From assembly GCF_041928815.1 (NCBI RefSeq), contig NZ_JBHFEI010000010.1, forward strand, positions 62,001 through 126,000: DNA of 64,000 nucleotides. Direction: 5' to 3'. Numbering within the stretch: the stretch's first letter is position 1; each line of letters begins with the position of its first letter. The notes below the pieces were generated by a model. It was given only the letters and a program-made list of their open reading frames with translations, made no database searches and was not told the origin of the DNA. This DNA comes from JBHFEI01 sp041928815. Its GTDB lineage: Bacteria; Pseudomonadota; Alphaproteobacteria; Rhizobiales; Rhizobiaceae. Below, one piece after another: positions 9,221-17,806 of the stretch. Position numbers and translations under genes: made by a program.

Positions 9221-9952
9221 TCAATTGGTGTTGATGTTGATGGTCGAGACGTCGCCGGAGGTTTCGCCGCGATAGTCCTTGTTGATCACGCCGAGCCGCT
9301 GCTGGGCGTCGGGCGGCGACATCTCGCGCGGGCCAATCAGGTCCATCGGGTTCTCGATCTGGGCTGCGAGGTTCGACTGGCTGGCGCAGCCGAAATTCTG
9401 CCAGTTCTTGTTCTGGTAGGTGTTGTAGGCGAGGTCGTCCGGCCATTCGCCGCAGGGGCCGGTCTTGGCCGTGATCGCGACGTAGCTGAGGCGCACCGGC
9501 GACGAGGCGCCGTCGACGCTTGCGGCATAGCTCGTCACGATCACCCGGTGCGAGGGGATGCCGGTGCCGACCAGCACCGCGCGGATGTCCTTGCTCAGCC
9601 GGTGGGCGGTGCCGGCGTTCGGCGAGCCGTCCGGCAGCACGATCTGGATCGCGCCGGAGGAGTCGTTGCGGTATTTCTGCGCGAAGCCGCGGATCGTGTC
9701 ACGCGTGCCCTGCTGCAGCTTGGCGTCGCCGGCGCTGATCGGGATGTCGATCGAATGCTCGGCCTCGGCGATCATGATCGGATGGCGCGTGCGGTAGTCG
9801 TCCGGCAGCGATCCGGTCGGGATGCGGTCCGGATTGGCGCAGCCCGTCACGGCGGCCGAGAGGGCGAGAAGGGCGGCGACGGCGAGGTTCGGGGCGAGGC
9901 GCGACGGCATGGTCAGGGTCTTTCCGAAGGGCAGGGGAAAAAGGGGAGACAT
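9221..9952 (-). CDS. cpaD: Pilus assembly lipoprotein CpaD
   Basis: CpaD/TadB-locus lipoproteins assist the outer-membrane secretin channel. About 243 residues. The signal sequence APNLAVAALLALSAAVTGC ends in a lipobox Cys. The mature part has the OmpA/CpaD-like segments HPIMIAEAEHSIDIPI and SHRVIVTSYAA, and a late GCASQSNLAAQIENPMDL motif typical of the family. ATG 9952 follows GCGAGGTCCGG and was preferred. GTG 9967 would overlap the cpaC stop (GTGA), and ATG 9910 would give the shortest, most conventional signal peptide. It is translationally close-packed with cpaC. Confidence 0.92.
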   Translation of the reverse strand: MSPLFPLPFGKTLTMPSRLAPNLAVAALLALSAAVTGCANPDRIPTGSLPDDYRTRHPIMIAEAEHSIDIPISAGDAKLQQGTRDTIRGFAQKYRNDSSGAIQIVLPDGSPNAGTAHRLSKDIRAVLVGTGIPSHRVIVTSYAASVDGASSPVRLSYVAITAKTGPCGEWPDDLAYNTYQNKNWQNFGCASQSNLAAQIENPMDLIGPREMSPPDAQQRLGVINKDYRGETSGDVSTININTN

Positions 9953-9963
9953 CCGGACCTCGC

Positions 9964-11526
9964 TCACTTGTAGATGAAGCCGACATTGCCGTGGTAACGG
10001 CCGGCCGGCGCCTCGTTGCCGCGGCCGTAGAGCTTGTTCACCGTGCCGAGCAGGAAGCCGGGACCGTCGCTCGCCGGGTTGAAATTGTCGTCGGGACGCG
10101 ACAGCGCGGCGCGGGCGACCGGGCGCACGAGATAGGGTGTCGCGATGATGACGAGTTCGGTCTCGTTGCGCAGGAAGTCGCGGCTGCGGAACAGGGTGCC
10201 GAAGACCGGGATCTTCGCCATGCCCGGAACGCCGGAGATCGCCTGGCGGACATTGTCCTGGACGAGGCCGCCGATGACGATCGAGCCGCCGGAGGGAAGC
10301 TCGACGCTGGTCGAGGCCTCGCGCTTGCGGATCGACATGTAGGTCTGGCCGGGATAGTTGATCTTCTGGTCCTTGTCGCGGACGCTGCGGGTGATCGCGT
10401 TGCCGCTGACGTCGGAGCCTTCCCAGGTCGGCTCGGAGACGTTGGTCTCGATGTCGAGCGCGATGCGGCCCGGACCGAGCACGATCGGCTTGAAGTTGAG
10501 CTCGATGCCGTATTCGACCGTCTCGACCGTGCGCTCCAGCGTGCCGTTCTCCTTGACCTCCTGGCCGGCCGGCAGGCGGTATTCGCCGCCGACGAAGAAC
10601 TTGGCCGACTTGCCCGAAATCGCCGTCAGGCTCGGCTCGGCCAGCGTACGCATCACGCCCGCCTGCTCCATCGCATTGACGTAGCTTGCGAAATTGACGC
10701 TGCCGGAGCCGATCGAACCGGTGATCGCCGACGAGACCGGGTTGATCGCATTGCCGAGATTGGTTGGGTTGGCGAAGGTGATCGGCTGGCCGACCTCGCT
10801 GCCGACCGAGCCGGAGAAGCCGAGCTGCTTCAGCACCTGGCGGCTGACCTCGGCGACGGTGACCTTCAGCGTCACCTGGTCCTCGCCGTCGATCTTCAGC
10901 ATGTTGACGATCTGCGAGCGCTGCCGCTCCTCGGCGAAGATGTCGGCGTCGCCGTTGTTGCCCTGGGCGGTGATGTCGCGGGTCGTCGCCTCGCCGCCCT
11001 TGAGGAAGGCTTCCGCGAGCTTTTGCGCCTGCGAGGCGTCCTGGGGCGTGCGCACCGTGCCGGTCAGGATGACGTTGTCGGAGACGATCTCGACGCTGAT
11101 CTCGCTGTCTGGGATGAAGCGGCGCAGGTTCGATTCGAGGCTGCCGATGTCGCGCTCGATCTCGACGTCGAGGCTGATCATCTCGTCGCCATTGGTGTCG
11201 AAGATGAAGATGTTGGTCTGGCCGACCTTCTTGCCGAAGAGATAGATGCGGCGCGAGGTGCGGGTGACCGCGTCGGCGAGCTCCGGATCGGCGACGAGGA
11301 TGTCGTGCGCGTCGTCCGGCAGGTCGATGACCATCGCCTTGTTGAGGCCGAGCTTGACCGTCTTGCGCACGCCCGGGCCGGTGTCGTTGATGCGCAGCAT
11401 TGCCGAGGCCGCCGCCTCGGCCGGCTGCACGCCGCCGATCACGCCGCCCGGCAGGCCGGAAAAGGTCAGGCAGAACGACAGGCCGGCTGCGACCGACGCA
11501 CGAAGTTTGTTACCCATTCGCTTCAT
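9964..11526 (-). CDS. cpaC: Flp pilus outer-membrane secretin CpaC/RcpA
   Basis: Forms the outer-membrane pore through which the Flp pilus exits. 520 residues: a signal peptide (LRASVAAGLSFCLTFSGLPG...), then the pilus-assembly N-terminal domain (about residues 50-130, DLPDDAHDILVADPELADAV), a BON-like segment (about 135-200), and the secretin domain. The secretin part has the VTLKVTVAEVSRQVLKQLG and GSIVIGGLVQDNVRQ motifs. The ATG at 11526 follows GGAGCGAAAC; an upstream open stretch is only the cpaB gene in another frame. cpaB ends 17 bp before it. Confidence 0.95.
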   Translation of the reverse strand: MKRMGNKLRASVAAGLSFCLTFSGLPGGVIGGVQPAEAAASAMLRINDTGPGVRKTVKLGLNKAMVIDLPDDAHDILVADPELADAVTRTSRRIYLFGKKVGQTNIFIFDTNGDEMISLDVEIERDIGSLESNLRRFIPDSEISVEIVSDNVILTGTVRTPQDASQAQKLAEAFLKGGEATTRDITAQGNNGDADIFAEERQRSQIVNMLKIDGEDQVTLKVTVAEVSRQVLKQLGFSGSVGSEVGQPITFANPTNLGNAINPVSSAITGSIGSGSVNFASYVNAMEQAGVMRTLAEPSLTAISGKSAKFFVGGEYRLPAGQEVKENGTLERTVETVEYGIELNFKPIVLGPGRIALDIETNVSEPTWEGSDVSGNAITRSVRDKDQKINYPGQTYMSIRKREASTSVELPSGGSIVIGGLVQDNVRQAISGVPGMAKIPVFGTLFRSRDFLRNETELVIIATPYLVRPVARAALSRPDDNFNPASDGPGFLLGTVNKLYGRGNEAPAGRYHGNVGFIYK

Positions 11527-11543
11527 GTTTCGCTCCGTCGTTC

Positions 11544-12359
11544 TTAATTGCGCGAACTTGCCGGCGCGCCGTCGTTCTTCACGATCGAGCCAGACTTGAT
11601 GACCTGGATGGTCGGCACGCCGTCGCCGCTCAGAAGATAGTCGGCGGCGCCCGTATCGGCTTCCTGCGCGTCGGCGACGCTGCGCAGCGCCAGCGACAGG
11701 CGCTGCGCCATCTGCTGGGCGACGCTGATGACCTTGGACTGGTCCGGCGTCAGCTCCAGCGTCGCGGTCGTGCCGACGACGGTCTTGGTGCCGTCCTCCT
11801 TCTCCTCGATCTGCTGGTCGATGGCGAGCACGCGGACATTGCTGAGGATGGTTTCGGTGAGGAAGGTGCTGGTGCCGTCTTCCTTTCGCACCATGATCAC
11901 GTCGACGCGGTCGTTCGGCAGGATGAAGCCGCCCGCGCCGGTGGCCACCGTGATCTCGGTCGCGACCGCGCGCTTGCCCGCCGGAAGCAGCGCCGACATG
12001 ATCCGCGTCGAGGCGTCGGCGATCTTCTCCTGCCGGATCGGCTCTCCGGCGAAGATCGGCATGCGCACGACCACGCCGTTCAGGTCGGTGACGGCGCCCG
12101 GCCGGTTCTCCTCGGTGACGAGGCCCTCGACCACGCCCGATTTCGGCCAGACCGCCCAGCGCATCGAATCGCCGTTCAGCCGCGATCCGACCGGCAGGCT
12201 CTTGGACGCGACGAGGACATTGACGACCGGCTCGCGCTCGACGAGCGGCTGGGCCACCTCCATGACGGCGCGTCCGCGCGTCAGGTTGAGCGCCAGGACG
12301 CCGGCAAGGCCGGCCGAGACCACTGCCGCCGACAGGATGATGATGCGTACCGGTTTCAT
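11544..12359 (-). CDS. cpaB: Flp pilus assembly protein CpaB/RcpC
   Basis: Periplasmic partner of the CpaC secretin. 271 residues: an N-terminal signal anchor (VRIIILSAAVVSAGLAGVLAL), then an SAF/AFP-III-like domain (about residues 45-110, VLVASKSLPVGSRLNGDSM), then the RcpC domain with GFILPNDRVDVIMVRK (about 135-150). AGGAAGCCCTC precedes the ATG. It is the first gene of the long close-packed run cpaB-cpaC-cpaD-cpaE-cpaF-tadB-tadC. Confidence 0.95.
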   Translation of the reverse strand: MKPVRIIILSAAVVSAGLAGVLALNLTRGRAVMEVAQPLVEREPVVNVLVASKSLPVGSRLNGDSMRWAVWPKSGVVEGLVTEENRPGAVTDLNGVVVRMPIFAGEPIRQEKIADASTRIMSALLPAGKRAVATEITVATGAGGFILPNDRVDVIMVRKEDGTSTFLTETILSNVRVLAIDQQIEEKEDGTKTVVGTTATLELTPDQSKVISVAQQMAQRLSLALRSVADAQEADTGAADYLLSGDGVPTIQVIKSGSIVKNDGAPASSRN

Positions 12360-12394
12360 GAGGGCTTCCTGGATCAGACGATTCTCCGACCCAG

Positions 12395-12445
12395 AATTGC
12401 CGGCAATTGGTATAATTAAGGTTAACGGAACGCATACGAACGTGG
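12395..12445 (-). promoter_or_regulatory. AT-rich candidate promoter region of cpaB
   Basis: Between cpaA and cpaB lies a short AT-rich patch on an otherwise GC-rich background. Read on the minus strand it contains GTTAACCTTAATTATACC about 45-60 nt before the cpaB start codon. A -10 element around TATACC is possible, but no convincing -35 sequence was found. This suggests the cpaB-tadC run has its own promoter separate from the pilin gene. Confidence 0.3.
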
Positions 12446-12461
12446 TTAATGCGTTCTTTCC

Positions 12462-12480
12462 GCGCCGCCCGCGGCGGCGC
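12462..12480 (-). terminator. GC hairpin after cpaA
   Basis: Perfect 8-bp inverted repeat GCGCCGCC / GGCGGCGC with a 3-nt loop, 6 nt beyond the cpaA stop on the minus strand. No T-run follows (GGAAAGAACG), so it may be a weak terminator or a processing/pausing hairpin separating cpaA from cpaB. Confidence 0.35.
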
Positions 12481-12486
12481 CCGCCG

Positions 12487-13008
12487 TCAACCGCCGTGCA
12501 GGGCCAGCGCGATCGCCTTCAGCATCAGCGGCGAGGACGGGTAGGCGAAGAGGCCGCCGGCGGCGATCGCGATGCCATAGGGGATCTTCTTCTCGGTGAA
12601 GAGCAGCCGCGGCACCGGCAGGCCGGCGGCAAGGATCGTGCTTTCCTTGCGGCGGAGCAGCAGCACCAGCACGGTCAGCAGGCCGCCGGCGAGCGCGACG
12701 GAGCCGAGGAAGCCGAGGAGGCTCGTGTTGAGCCCGAACCAGACGGAGGAGGCCGTCAGCAGCTTGGCGTCGCCCCCGCCCATCACATTGGCGGCGAAAA
12801 GCCCGAAGCAGACGGAGAAGACGAGGAGTGCCGCCGCCAGGTGCAGGCCGATCGTGGCGACCGGAAGGCCCGCGAGCGGCGCGACGACGACGAAGCTCGC
12901 CAGGACGATCGCCGACACCCGGTTCGGGATCGTCATCGTGAAGAGGTCGCTGAAGGCGGCGATCGCCAGGCACAGCGGAAAGACGACGAAGATGGCGGCG
13001 ACGGTCAT
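12487..13008 (-). CDS. cpaA: Prepilin peptidase CpaA
   Basis: Membrane aspartyl protease (A24 family) that cleaves the leader of Flp pilin and pseudopilins. 173 residues with about five or six membrane segments. The two catalytic aspartates are visible in AAFSDLFTMTIPN (about residue 20) and in GGGDAKLL (about residue 77), which is the family GGGD motif. GGGAGTGGTTCAGA precedes the ATG. It is short, as expected for a CpaA/TadV enzyme lacking the N-methylation domain of PilD. It lies between the pilin gene and cpaB. Confidence 0.95.
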   Translation of the reverse strand: MTVAAIFVVFPLCLAIAAFSDLFTMTIPNRVSAIVLASFVVVAPLAGLPVATIGLHLAAALLVFSVCFGLFAANVMGGGDAKLLTASSVWFGLNTSLLGFLGSVALAGGLLTVLVLLLRRKESTILAAGLPVPRLLFTEKKIPYGIAIAAGGLFAYPSSPLMLKAIALALHGG

Positions 13009-13115
13009 TCTGAACCACTCCCTTGCAAACCGGCCCCGCGCACCGGGCCGTGACGGGCCGCCAGTCTGCGCCGGGAAGACTTAACGAACACCTCTGGCCT
13101 GCGGCCCCGTCGAAT

Positions 13116-13157
13116 GCAAAAGCCGCCCCCCTTGGAGGACAAGGGAAGCGGCTTTGC
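13116..13157 (-). terminator. Terminator downstream of the Flp pilin gene
   Basis: A nested inverted repeat: outer arms AAAGCCGC / GCGGCTTT and inner arms CCCTTG / CAAGGG around a GAGGA loop. On the minus strand it lies 25 nt after the pilin stop and ends in GGCTTTTGC. It would insulate the abundant pilin message from the pilus machinery genes downstream. Confidence 0.7.
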
Positions 13158-13181
13158 TTGACGTCCGTGACGCGGTCAGGA

Positions 13182-13358
13182 TCAGTTGCGGCTGTCCGTC
13201 ATCGTCGTCGCGAGGAAGTTGAACTGGTTGCCGAGTTCGTCACCGAGGGCCGTTGCGCCGGTGATCAGCGCGACGGAAATCAGAGCAGCGATGAGACCAT
13301 ACTCGATGGCGGTCGCACCGGATTCGTCCTTGAGCAGGCGAGCAAAAATCTTGGTCAT
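13182..13358 (-). CDS. flp: Flp family type IVb pilin
   Basis: Major structural subunit of the Tad pilus. 58 residues. The leader MTKIFARLLKDESG ends at Gly14; cleavage there leaves ATAIEYGLIAALISVALI, with the invariant Glu at +5, Tyr at +6 and a hydrophobic helix that defines Flp pilins. A strong ribosome site (AGGAG, 7 nt before the ATG) fits high expression. It is followed by a terminator and then cpaA. The upstream region (13359-13560) is AT-richer and has a CtrA-like site. Confidence 0.96.
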   Translation of the reverse strand: MTKIFARLLKDESGATAIEYGLIAALISVALITGATALGDELGNQFNFLATTMTDSRN

Positions 13359-13468
13359 GCCATTTCTCCTAATTTCACGTGTTGTTCAGCACTTCCGCCA
13401 ACTGTTTTCCGTTGTTCGGATGAGGCCAAGCTACACAGGGCGCATTGCCATCGACTTAAGGAATGGGG

Positions 13469-13484
13469 TTACCGAGGGCTTAAC
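13469..13484. promoter_or_regulatory. Candidate CtrA binding site upstream of the pilin gene
   Basis: The plus strand reads TTAC-N7-TTAAC, one mismatch from the alphaproteobacterial CtrA consensus TTAA-N7-TTAAC. It lies about 110 bp upstream of the flp start codon. In Caulobacter pilA is a known CtrA target, so the placement is reasonable, but a single near-match of this kind can occur by chance. Confidence 0.35.
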
Positions 13485-13614
13485 GTTAGCATCTCCGAAT
13501 ATTGGTAAATGTCCCGGAAAGGCGGGGACTTCAAATCGATGGTTTCGACTTAAGACTTCATTCACCAAAACCCGTCATGCTTCCTTCACCGACCGATCCT
13601 CCGGGGACCCCGCC

Positions 13615-14040
13615 ATGCCGCTCCTGACTGCCGCCCGCCCACGCCCGCCGGTCCTTGCCGCCGCCCTTGGCCTGGCGATGCTCGCCTTGCCGGCAACGGT
13701 CGGCTTCGCGCAGGAAGGCGACATGATGCAGGTCTTCCGTGACCATGCGCGCGTGCTGAAGCTCGACCGCGCCGTGAGCAAGGTGATCATCGGCAACGGC
13801 GAGATCGCCGACGCGACGGTCGCCGACGCGAAGACCATCGTCCTGACCGGCAAGAACTTCGGCACGACGAACCTCGTGATCCTCGACACCGACGGCAATG
13901 CGATCGTCGACGAGCGCATCCTCGTCTCGATCGACGAGGGCAACACGGTGCGAATGTACAAGCAGACCAACCGCACCGTCTATTCCTGCACGCCGGCCTG
14001 CGAGCGGCATGCCGAGAACGGCGGCGCCAAGGGCCCCTGA
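13615..14040 (+). CDS. Stand-alone pilus assembly N-terminal domain protein (CpaC N-domain-like)
   Basis: 141 residues: a signal peptide (VLAAALGLAMLALPATVGFAQ), then a single T2SS/T3SS pilus N-terminal domain (about residues 40-115: VSKVIIGNGEIADATVADAK, TNLVILDTDGNAIVDERILV). This is the same domain as at the start of the CpaC secretin, without any secretin domain. The short C-terminus has two Cys (YSCTPACERH). It starts a plus-strand group with the two TadE-like genes, divergent from flp, so a periplasmic role in Tad pilus assembly is inferred. The ATG was chosen because the signal peptide begins there; the open frame upstream has no support. Confidence 0.88.
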   Translation: MPLLTAARPRPPVLAAALGLAMLALPATVGFAQEGDMMQVFRDHARVLKLDRAVSKVIIGNGEIADATVADAKTIVLTGKNFGTTNLVILDTDGNAIVDERILVSIDEGNTVRMYKQTNRTVYSCTPACERHAENGGAKGP

Positions 14041-14180
14041 TGCGCTTGCGCTCCGGGGTTCTTGCGGATGGCGCGCCGCGGCGCGCCGGATCCGTTCGAC
14101 TCTGAGGATCGCACGATACGAATTGTCAAAGTTTGTCCCGTAATCTGACGGCACGTGATGCCAGATGATGGGGATGACCC

Positions 14181-14807
14181 GTGCCGATGAATTCCAGCGC
14201 TTCCCGCCCCGAGGCCCGTGCGCGGCGCCGCTCGCTTCTCCGCAGGTTCGCCGGCGAGCGCGAGGGCGCGGCCGCGATCGAGTTCAGCCTGCTGGCCCTG
14301 CCCTTCTTCCTGGTCTTCTTCGCCTCGGTCGAGACCTTCGTCGCCTTCACCGGCGAGCAGCTTCTCGCGAGCGCCGCCGACAAGATGTCGCGCAAGATCC
14401 GCACCGGCGAGATCACCTATGCGCAGGGCAAGGCGACCGACATGACGACGCAGCAGTTCCGCGCCGCCTTCTGCGACGAGATCTCGATCATGATGACCTG
14501 CTCCAACAGCGAGGTCAGCACGCCGGACAAGCTCTTCATCGACGTGCGCAGCTTCACCAATTTCAACGCGATCCCGAAGGCGGTGCCGCGCGTCGGCGAT
14601 TCGCCGACCGGAAATCTCGACACGAGCGGCTTCCGCTTCGCGCCCGGCGGGCCGCGCAGCATCAACATCGTGCGCGCCTATTATCGCTGGGAAGTGCTGA
14701 CCGATCTCGTCCGGCCCTACGTGACGAAGCTGAGGCCCGCCGGCGACGACATGCCGAACGACTATCTGATGGTCGCCACCAACGCCTTCCAGAACGAGAA
14801 CTACTGA
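14181..14807 (+). CDS. TadE/TadG-like pseudopilin
   Basis: Minor pilin-like protein of the Tad system. 208 residues from GTG 14181 (GGGGATGACCC lies just upstream), or 206 from ATG 14187. A basic N-terminus (RARRRSLLRRFAGEREG) leads into AAAIEFSLLALPFFLVFFA, the prepilin-peptidase-type motif plus membrane helix that marks TadE (about residues 30-52). The rest is a predicted periplasmic domain with two Cys (FCDEISIMMTCSN). Its stop overlaps the start of the next TadE-like gene by one base (TGATG), so the two are probably translated together. Confidence 0.9.
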   Translation: MPMNSSASRPEARARRRSLLRRFAGEREGAAAIEFSLLALPFFLVFFASVETFVAFTGEQLLASAADKMSRKIRTGEITYAQGKATDMTTQQFRAAFCDEISIMMTCSNSEVSTPDKLFIDVRSFTNFNAIPKAVPRVGDSPTGNLDTSGFRFAPGGPRSINIVRAYYRWEVLTDLVRPYVTKLRPAGDDMPNDYLMVATNAFQNENY

Positions 14808-15415
14808 TGAGCGCCCCCCTTTCCCCCCGTGGATGCCTCGGCTGGATCCGGTCGCACCTCGTCAGGCCTGCCAGCCTGTCCCGGCTCCTTCGCGACCGGC
14901 GCGGCATGGGCGCCGTCGAGTTTGCCATCATCGCGCCGATCCTGATCGTCACCTATATGGGGGCCTTCGAGATCTCGCTCGGCTTCACCGTCGCGCGCAA
15001 GGTTGCGCGCGCCTCCGGCACGGTCGCCGACCTCGTCGCCCAGGAATCGACGATCACCGCCACCTATCTCGACGGCATGCAGAATGTCGCGACCAGCATC
15101 ATGGCGCCCTATCCGATGACCGGCTACACGCTGAAGATCACCGGGATCCGCGTCACGGGCACCGGGACCGGCACCGTCGCCTGGTCGCGCGACCAGGCCG
15201 GCGGCCGGCCCTACGCCACGGGATCGACGGAGAGCATCCCGAGCGACATCTCGACCGTCGGCTCCTTCGTCGTGCGCTCCGAACTGGTGGTGCCGCATGA
15301 CCTGATGCTGTTTGCCGCCAACATGTCCGGATCGGCGCTTCAGACGATCGACCTGTCGCGCACCTATTATTATCGCCAGCGCATCGGCGAGGTGATCAGC
15401 TGCGCCACCTGCTGA
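14807..15415 (+). CDS. TadE-like pseudopilin, second copy
   Basis: 202 residues. After a basic leader (SRLLRDRRG) comes MGAVEFAIIAPILIVTYMGAFE, a TadE-type prepilin motif and membrane helix (about residues 33-55). A Ser/Thr/Gly-rich periplasmic domain follows, ending in YYYRQRIGEVISCATC with a terminal CxxC. The start overlaps the stop of the preceding pseudopilin gene. Likely substrate of CpaA and a minor component or assembly factor of the Flp pilus. Confidence 0.9.
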   Translation: MSAPLSPRGCLGWIRSHLVRPASLSRLLRDRRGMGAVEFAIIAPILIVTYMGAFEISLGFTVARKVARASGTVADLVAQESTITATYLDGMQNVATSIMAPYPMTGYTLKITGIRVTGTGTGTVAWSRDQAGGRPYATGSTESIPSDISTVGSFVVRSELVVPHDLMLFAANMSGSALQTIDLSRTYYYRQRIGEVISCATC

Positions 15416-15527
15416 CACGGCGCCGCGTCCGATCGCATTTGCCTTGACACGCGCGACGCGCTATCCCTGCCGGCCGGCCCGGCGCCGTTTCGCCCTGGCG
15501 CCGCGACACCGGTGAGGCGGGGAGGCC

Positions 15528-16751
15528 ATGGCGCGCGTCTTTCTTTTCGTTCTCGATTCCGTCGGCATCGGCGGCGCCCCGGATGCGGCGGCCTATGGCG
15601 ATGCCGGCGCCGACACGATCGGCCACATCGCCGAGGCCTGCACCGCCGGCGCCGCCGACCGCGACGGCCTGCGTGAAGGCCCGCTCACCCTGCCGCACCT
15701 GACCCGCCTCGGCCTCGTCGAGGCCGCCCGGCTTGCGACCGGCAGCGCGCCGGCCGGAATGCCAGCGCCGGCCGGGATCATCGGCCTCCACGGCGCGGCG
15801 AGCGAGGTGTCGCGCGGCAAGGACACGCCCTCCGGCCACTGGGAGATCGCCGGCACGCCGGTGATGTTCGACTGGGGCTATTTTCCGCAAGGGGAGGAGG
15901 CGTTCTCCGCCGATCTCATCGAGCGGATCTGTCGGGAGGCCGGTCTTCCCGGCATCCTCGGCAACAGCCACGCCTCCGGCACCGAAATCATCGTCCGCCA
16001 CGGCGCCGAGCATATCAGGACCGGCAGGCCCATCTGCTATACCTCGCAGGACTCCGTCTTCCAGATCGCCGCCCACGAGGAGAGTTTTGGCCTCGACCGG
16101 CTCTACGCCGTCTGTGCCGTCGTGCGCCGCATCCTCGATGCGGAGACCATCGGCCGGGTCATCGCCCGACCGTTTACCGGCGCGACGCCGGAAACCTTCG
16201 TGCGCACCGGCAACCGGCGCGACTATTGCGTCCCGCCGCCGGAACCGACCCTGCTCGATCGTCTGACGGCGGCCGGACGGACCGTGCATGCGATCGGCAA
16301 GATCGCCGACATCTTCGCCCATCAGGGCATCGGTACCGCGACCAAGGCCAATGGCAACGCGGCGGTGTTCGACGCCTGCCTTTCCGCGCTCGACACCGCT
16401 GAAGACGGCGACCTCGTCTTCGCCAATTTCGTCGATTTCGACATGCTCTACGGCCATCGCCGCGATGTCGCGGGATATGCCGCCGCACTCGAGGCCTTCG
16501 ACCGGCGCCTGCCGGAGTTTCTCGGGCGCCTTGCCGCCGGCGACCTCCTGATCGTCACCGCCGACCATGGCTGCGACCCGACCTGGCGCGGCACGGACCA
16601 CACCCGCGAGCGCGTGCCGGTGCTCGCCTTCGGACCCGGGCTCGCACCGCGTTCACTCGGCATAGCTCCGACCTTCGCCGATATCGGCGAGACCGCCGCC
16701 GCCCATCTCGGCATCGCCGCCGGCCGCCACGGCAGGAGCCTGTTCGGATGA
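15528..16751 (+). CDS. deoB: Phosphopentomutase
   Basis: Interconverts (deoxy)ribose 1-phosphate and 5-phosphate, feeding nucleoside sugars to DeoC or the pentose phosphate route. 407 residues, normal for the family. Alkaline-phosphatase-fold metal motifs: FVLDSVGIGGAPDA at the N-terminus, TSQDSVFQIAAHEE in the middle, and TADHGCDPTWRGTDHTRE at about residues 343-360 (the usual Asn of TADHGNDPT is Cys here). GGGGAGG precedes the ATG. First gene of deoB-add; the adenosine deaminase start overlaps its stop by 4 bp. Confidence 0.97.
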   Translation: MARVFLFVLDSVGIGGAPDAAAYGDAGADTIGHIAEACTAGAADRDGLREGPLTLPHLTRLGLVEAARLATGSAPAGMPAPAGIIGLHGAASEVSRGKDTPSGHWEIAGTPVMFDWGYFPQGEEAFSADLIERICREAGLPGILGNSHASGTEIIVRHGAEHIRTGRPICYTSQDSVFQIAAHEESFGLDRLYAVCAVVRRILDAETIGRVIARPFTGATPETFVRTGNRRDYCVPPPEPTLLDRLTAAGRTVHAIGKIADIFAHQGIGTATKANGNAAVFDACLSALDTAEDGDLVFANFVDFDMLYGHRRDVAGYAAALEAFDRRLPEFLGRLAAGDLLIVTADHGCDPTWRGTDHTRERVPVLAFGPGLAPRSLGIAPTFADIGETAAAHLGIAAGRHGRSLFG

Positions 16752-17707
16752 GACCCAAGGCGGAGCTGCACTGCCATATCGAAGGCGCCGTCGCGCCGGA
16801 ACTTGCCCGCGCGCAGGCCGAAAAATACGGTGTCGACCTCACCGGCGTCCTCGACGGCGAGGGCTATGTCTGGCGCGACTTCACCGGGTTCCTCGCCTGC
16901 TACGACCGTGTCGCCGGCCTCTTTCGCAGCGAGGAGGACTATGCGCTGCTCGCCGAGACCTACCTGACCGGGCTTGCCGAGGCGGGCGCGATCTACAGCG
17001 AGATCATCGTCTCGCCGGATCACGGCGCGCGGGTCGGGCTCGGCCCTAACGCCTACCTCGCCGGGCTTGCCGCCGGTATCGGGGCGGCGCGCGACAGGAC
17101 CGGCATCGAGGGACGCATGCTGGTCACCGGTATCCGCCATCTCGGCGCCGAGGCGGTCGTCGCGGCCGCGCGTTTCGCGGCGACCCGGCCGCATCCGCTG
17201 GTCACCGGCTTCAACCTCGCCGGCGAGGAGCGCTTCGGCCGCGTCGCCGACTATGCCCGCGCCTTCGACATCGCCCGCGACGCCGGCCTCGGCCTCACCA
17301 TCCATGCCGGCGAGCTCTGCGGCGCGGCGAGCGTACGTGACGCGCTCGACCATGTCCGCCCCGCCCGCATCAGCCACGGCGTGCGTGCGATCGAGGATGC
17401 GGCGCTTGTCGAGCGCCTCGCCGACGAGGGCGTCGTGCTCGAATGCTGCCCGGGTTCCAACATCGCGCTTGGCGTCTTCCCGTCCTTTGCCGGACACCCG
17501 TTGCGCGCGCTGCACGATCGCGGCGTGAAGGTGACGCTGAATTCCGACGATCCGCCCTTCTTCCACACCTCGCTCGCCCGGGAATACGCGGTCGCCGCCG
17601 AGGAGATGGGTTTCTCGCGAGGTGACATCGACGGGATGACGCGCACGGCGATCGAGGCGGCCTTCGTCGAGCCGTCCGTCAAGGCGCGGCTCCTCTCCTC
17701 ACTCTGA
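16748..17707 (+). CDS. add: Adenosine deaminase
   Basis: Hydrolyses (deoxy)adenosine to (deoxy)inosine, the substrate for the purine nucleoside phosphorylase encoded a few kilobases away. 319 residues. Zinc and catalytic motifs are present: AELHCHIEG at the N-terminus (HxH), TIHAGE around residue 182, SHGVRA around 208, and NSDDPPFF around 265. ATGA overlap with deoB implies translational coupling. Confidence 0.95.
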   Translation: MRPKAELHCHIEGAVAPELARAQAEKYGVDLTGVLDGEGYVWRDFTGFLACYDRVAGLFRSEEDYALLAETYLTGLAEAGAIYSEIIVSPDHGARVGLGPNAYLAGLAAGIGAARDRTGIEGRMLVTGIRHLGAEAVVAAARFAATRPHPLVTGFNLAGEERFGRVADYARAFDIARDAGLGLTIHAGELCGAASVRDALDHVRPARISHGVRAIEDAALVERLADEGVVLECCPGSNIALGVFPSFAGHPLRALHDRGVKVTLNSDDPPFFHTSLAREYAVAAEEMGFSRGDIDGMTRTAIEAAFVEPSVKARLLSSL

Positions 17708-17806
17708 TGGGGATGAGCGGCCGGCGGCCGGCTGCGGCCTTGCGGAGCGGGCGCGATCCGTGAAACAAATGCGCGATTTGCCAATCGCTCCAAGAAAGGC
17801 CTGGCC

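Noticed and set aside
11544..12435. N-terminal extension of cpaC covering the cpaB region
   Set aside because: It is the cpaB gene read in another frame; cpaC has its own ribosome site and signal peptide at 11526.
14070..14087. GGCGCGCC-GC-GGCGCGCC hairpin as a terminator
   Set aside because: No T-run on either side and it lies within the plus-strand pilus group; may be chance in GC-rich sequence.
13558..14154. Minus-strand frame over the pilus N-domain gene
   Set aside because: Antisense to a gene with a signal peptide and a recognisable domain; no supporting ribosome site.
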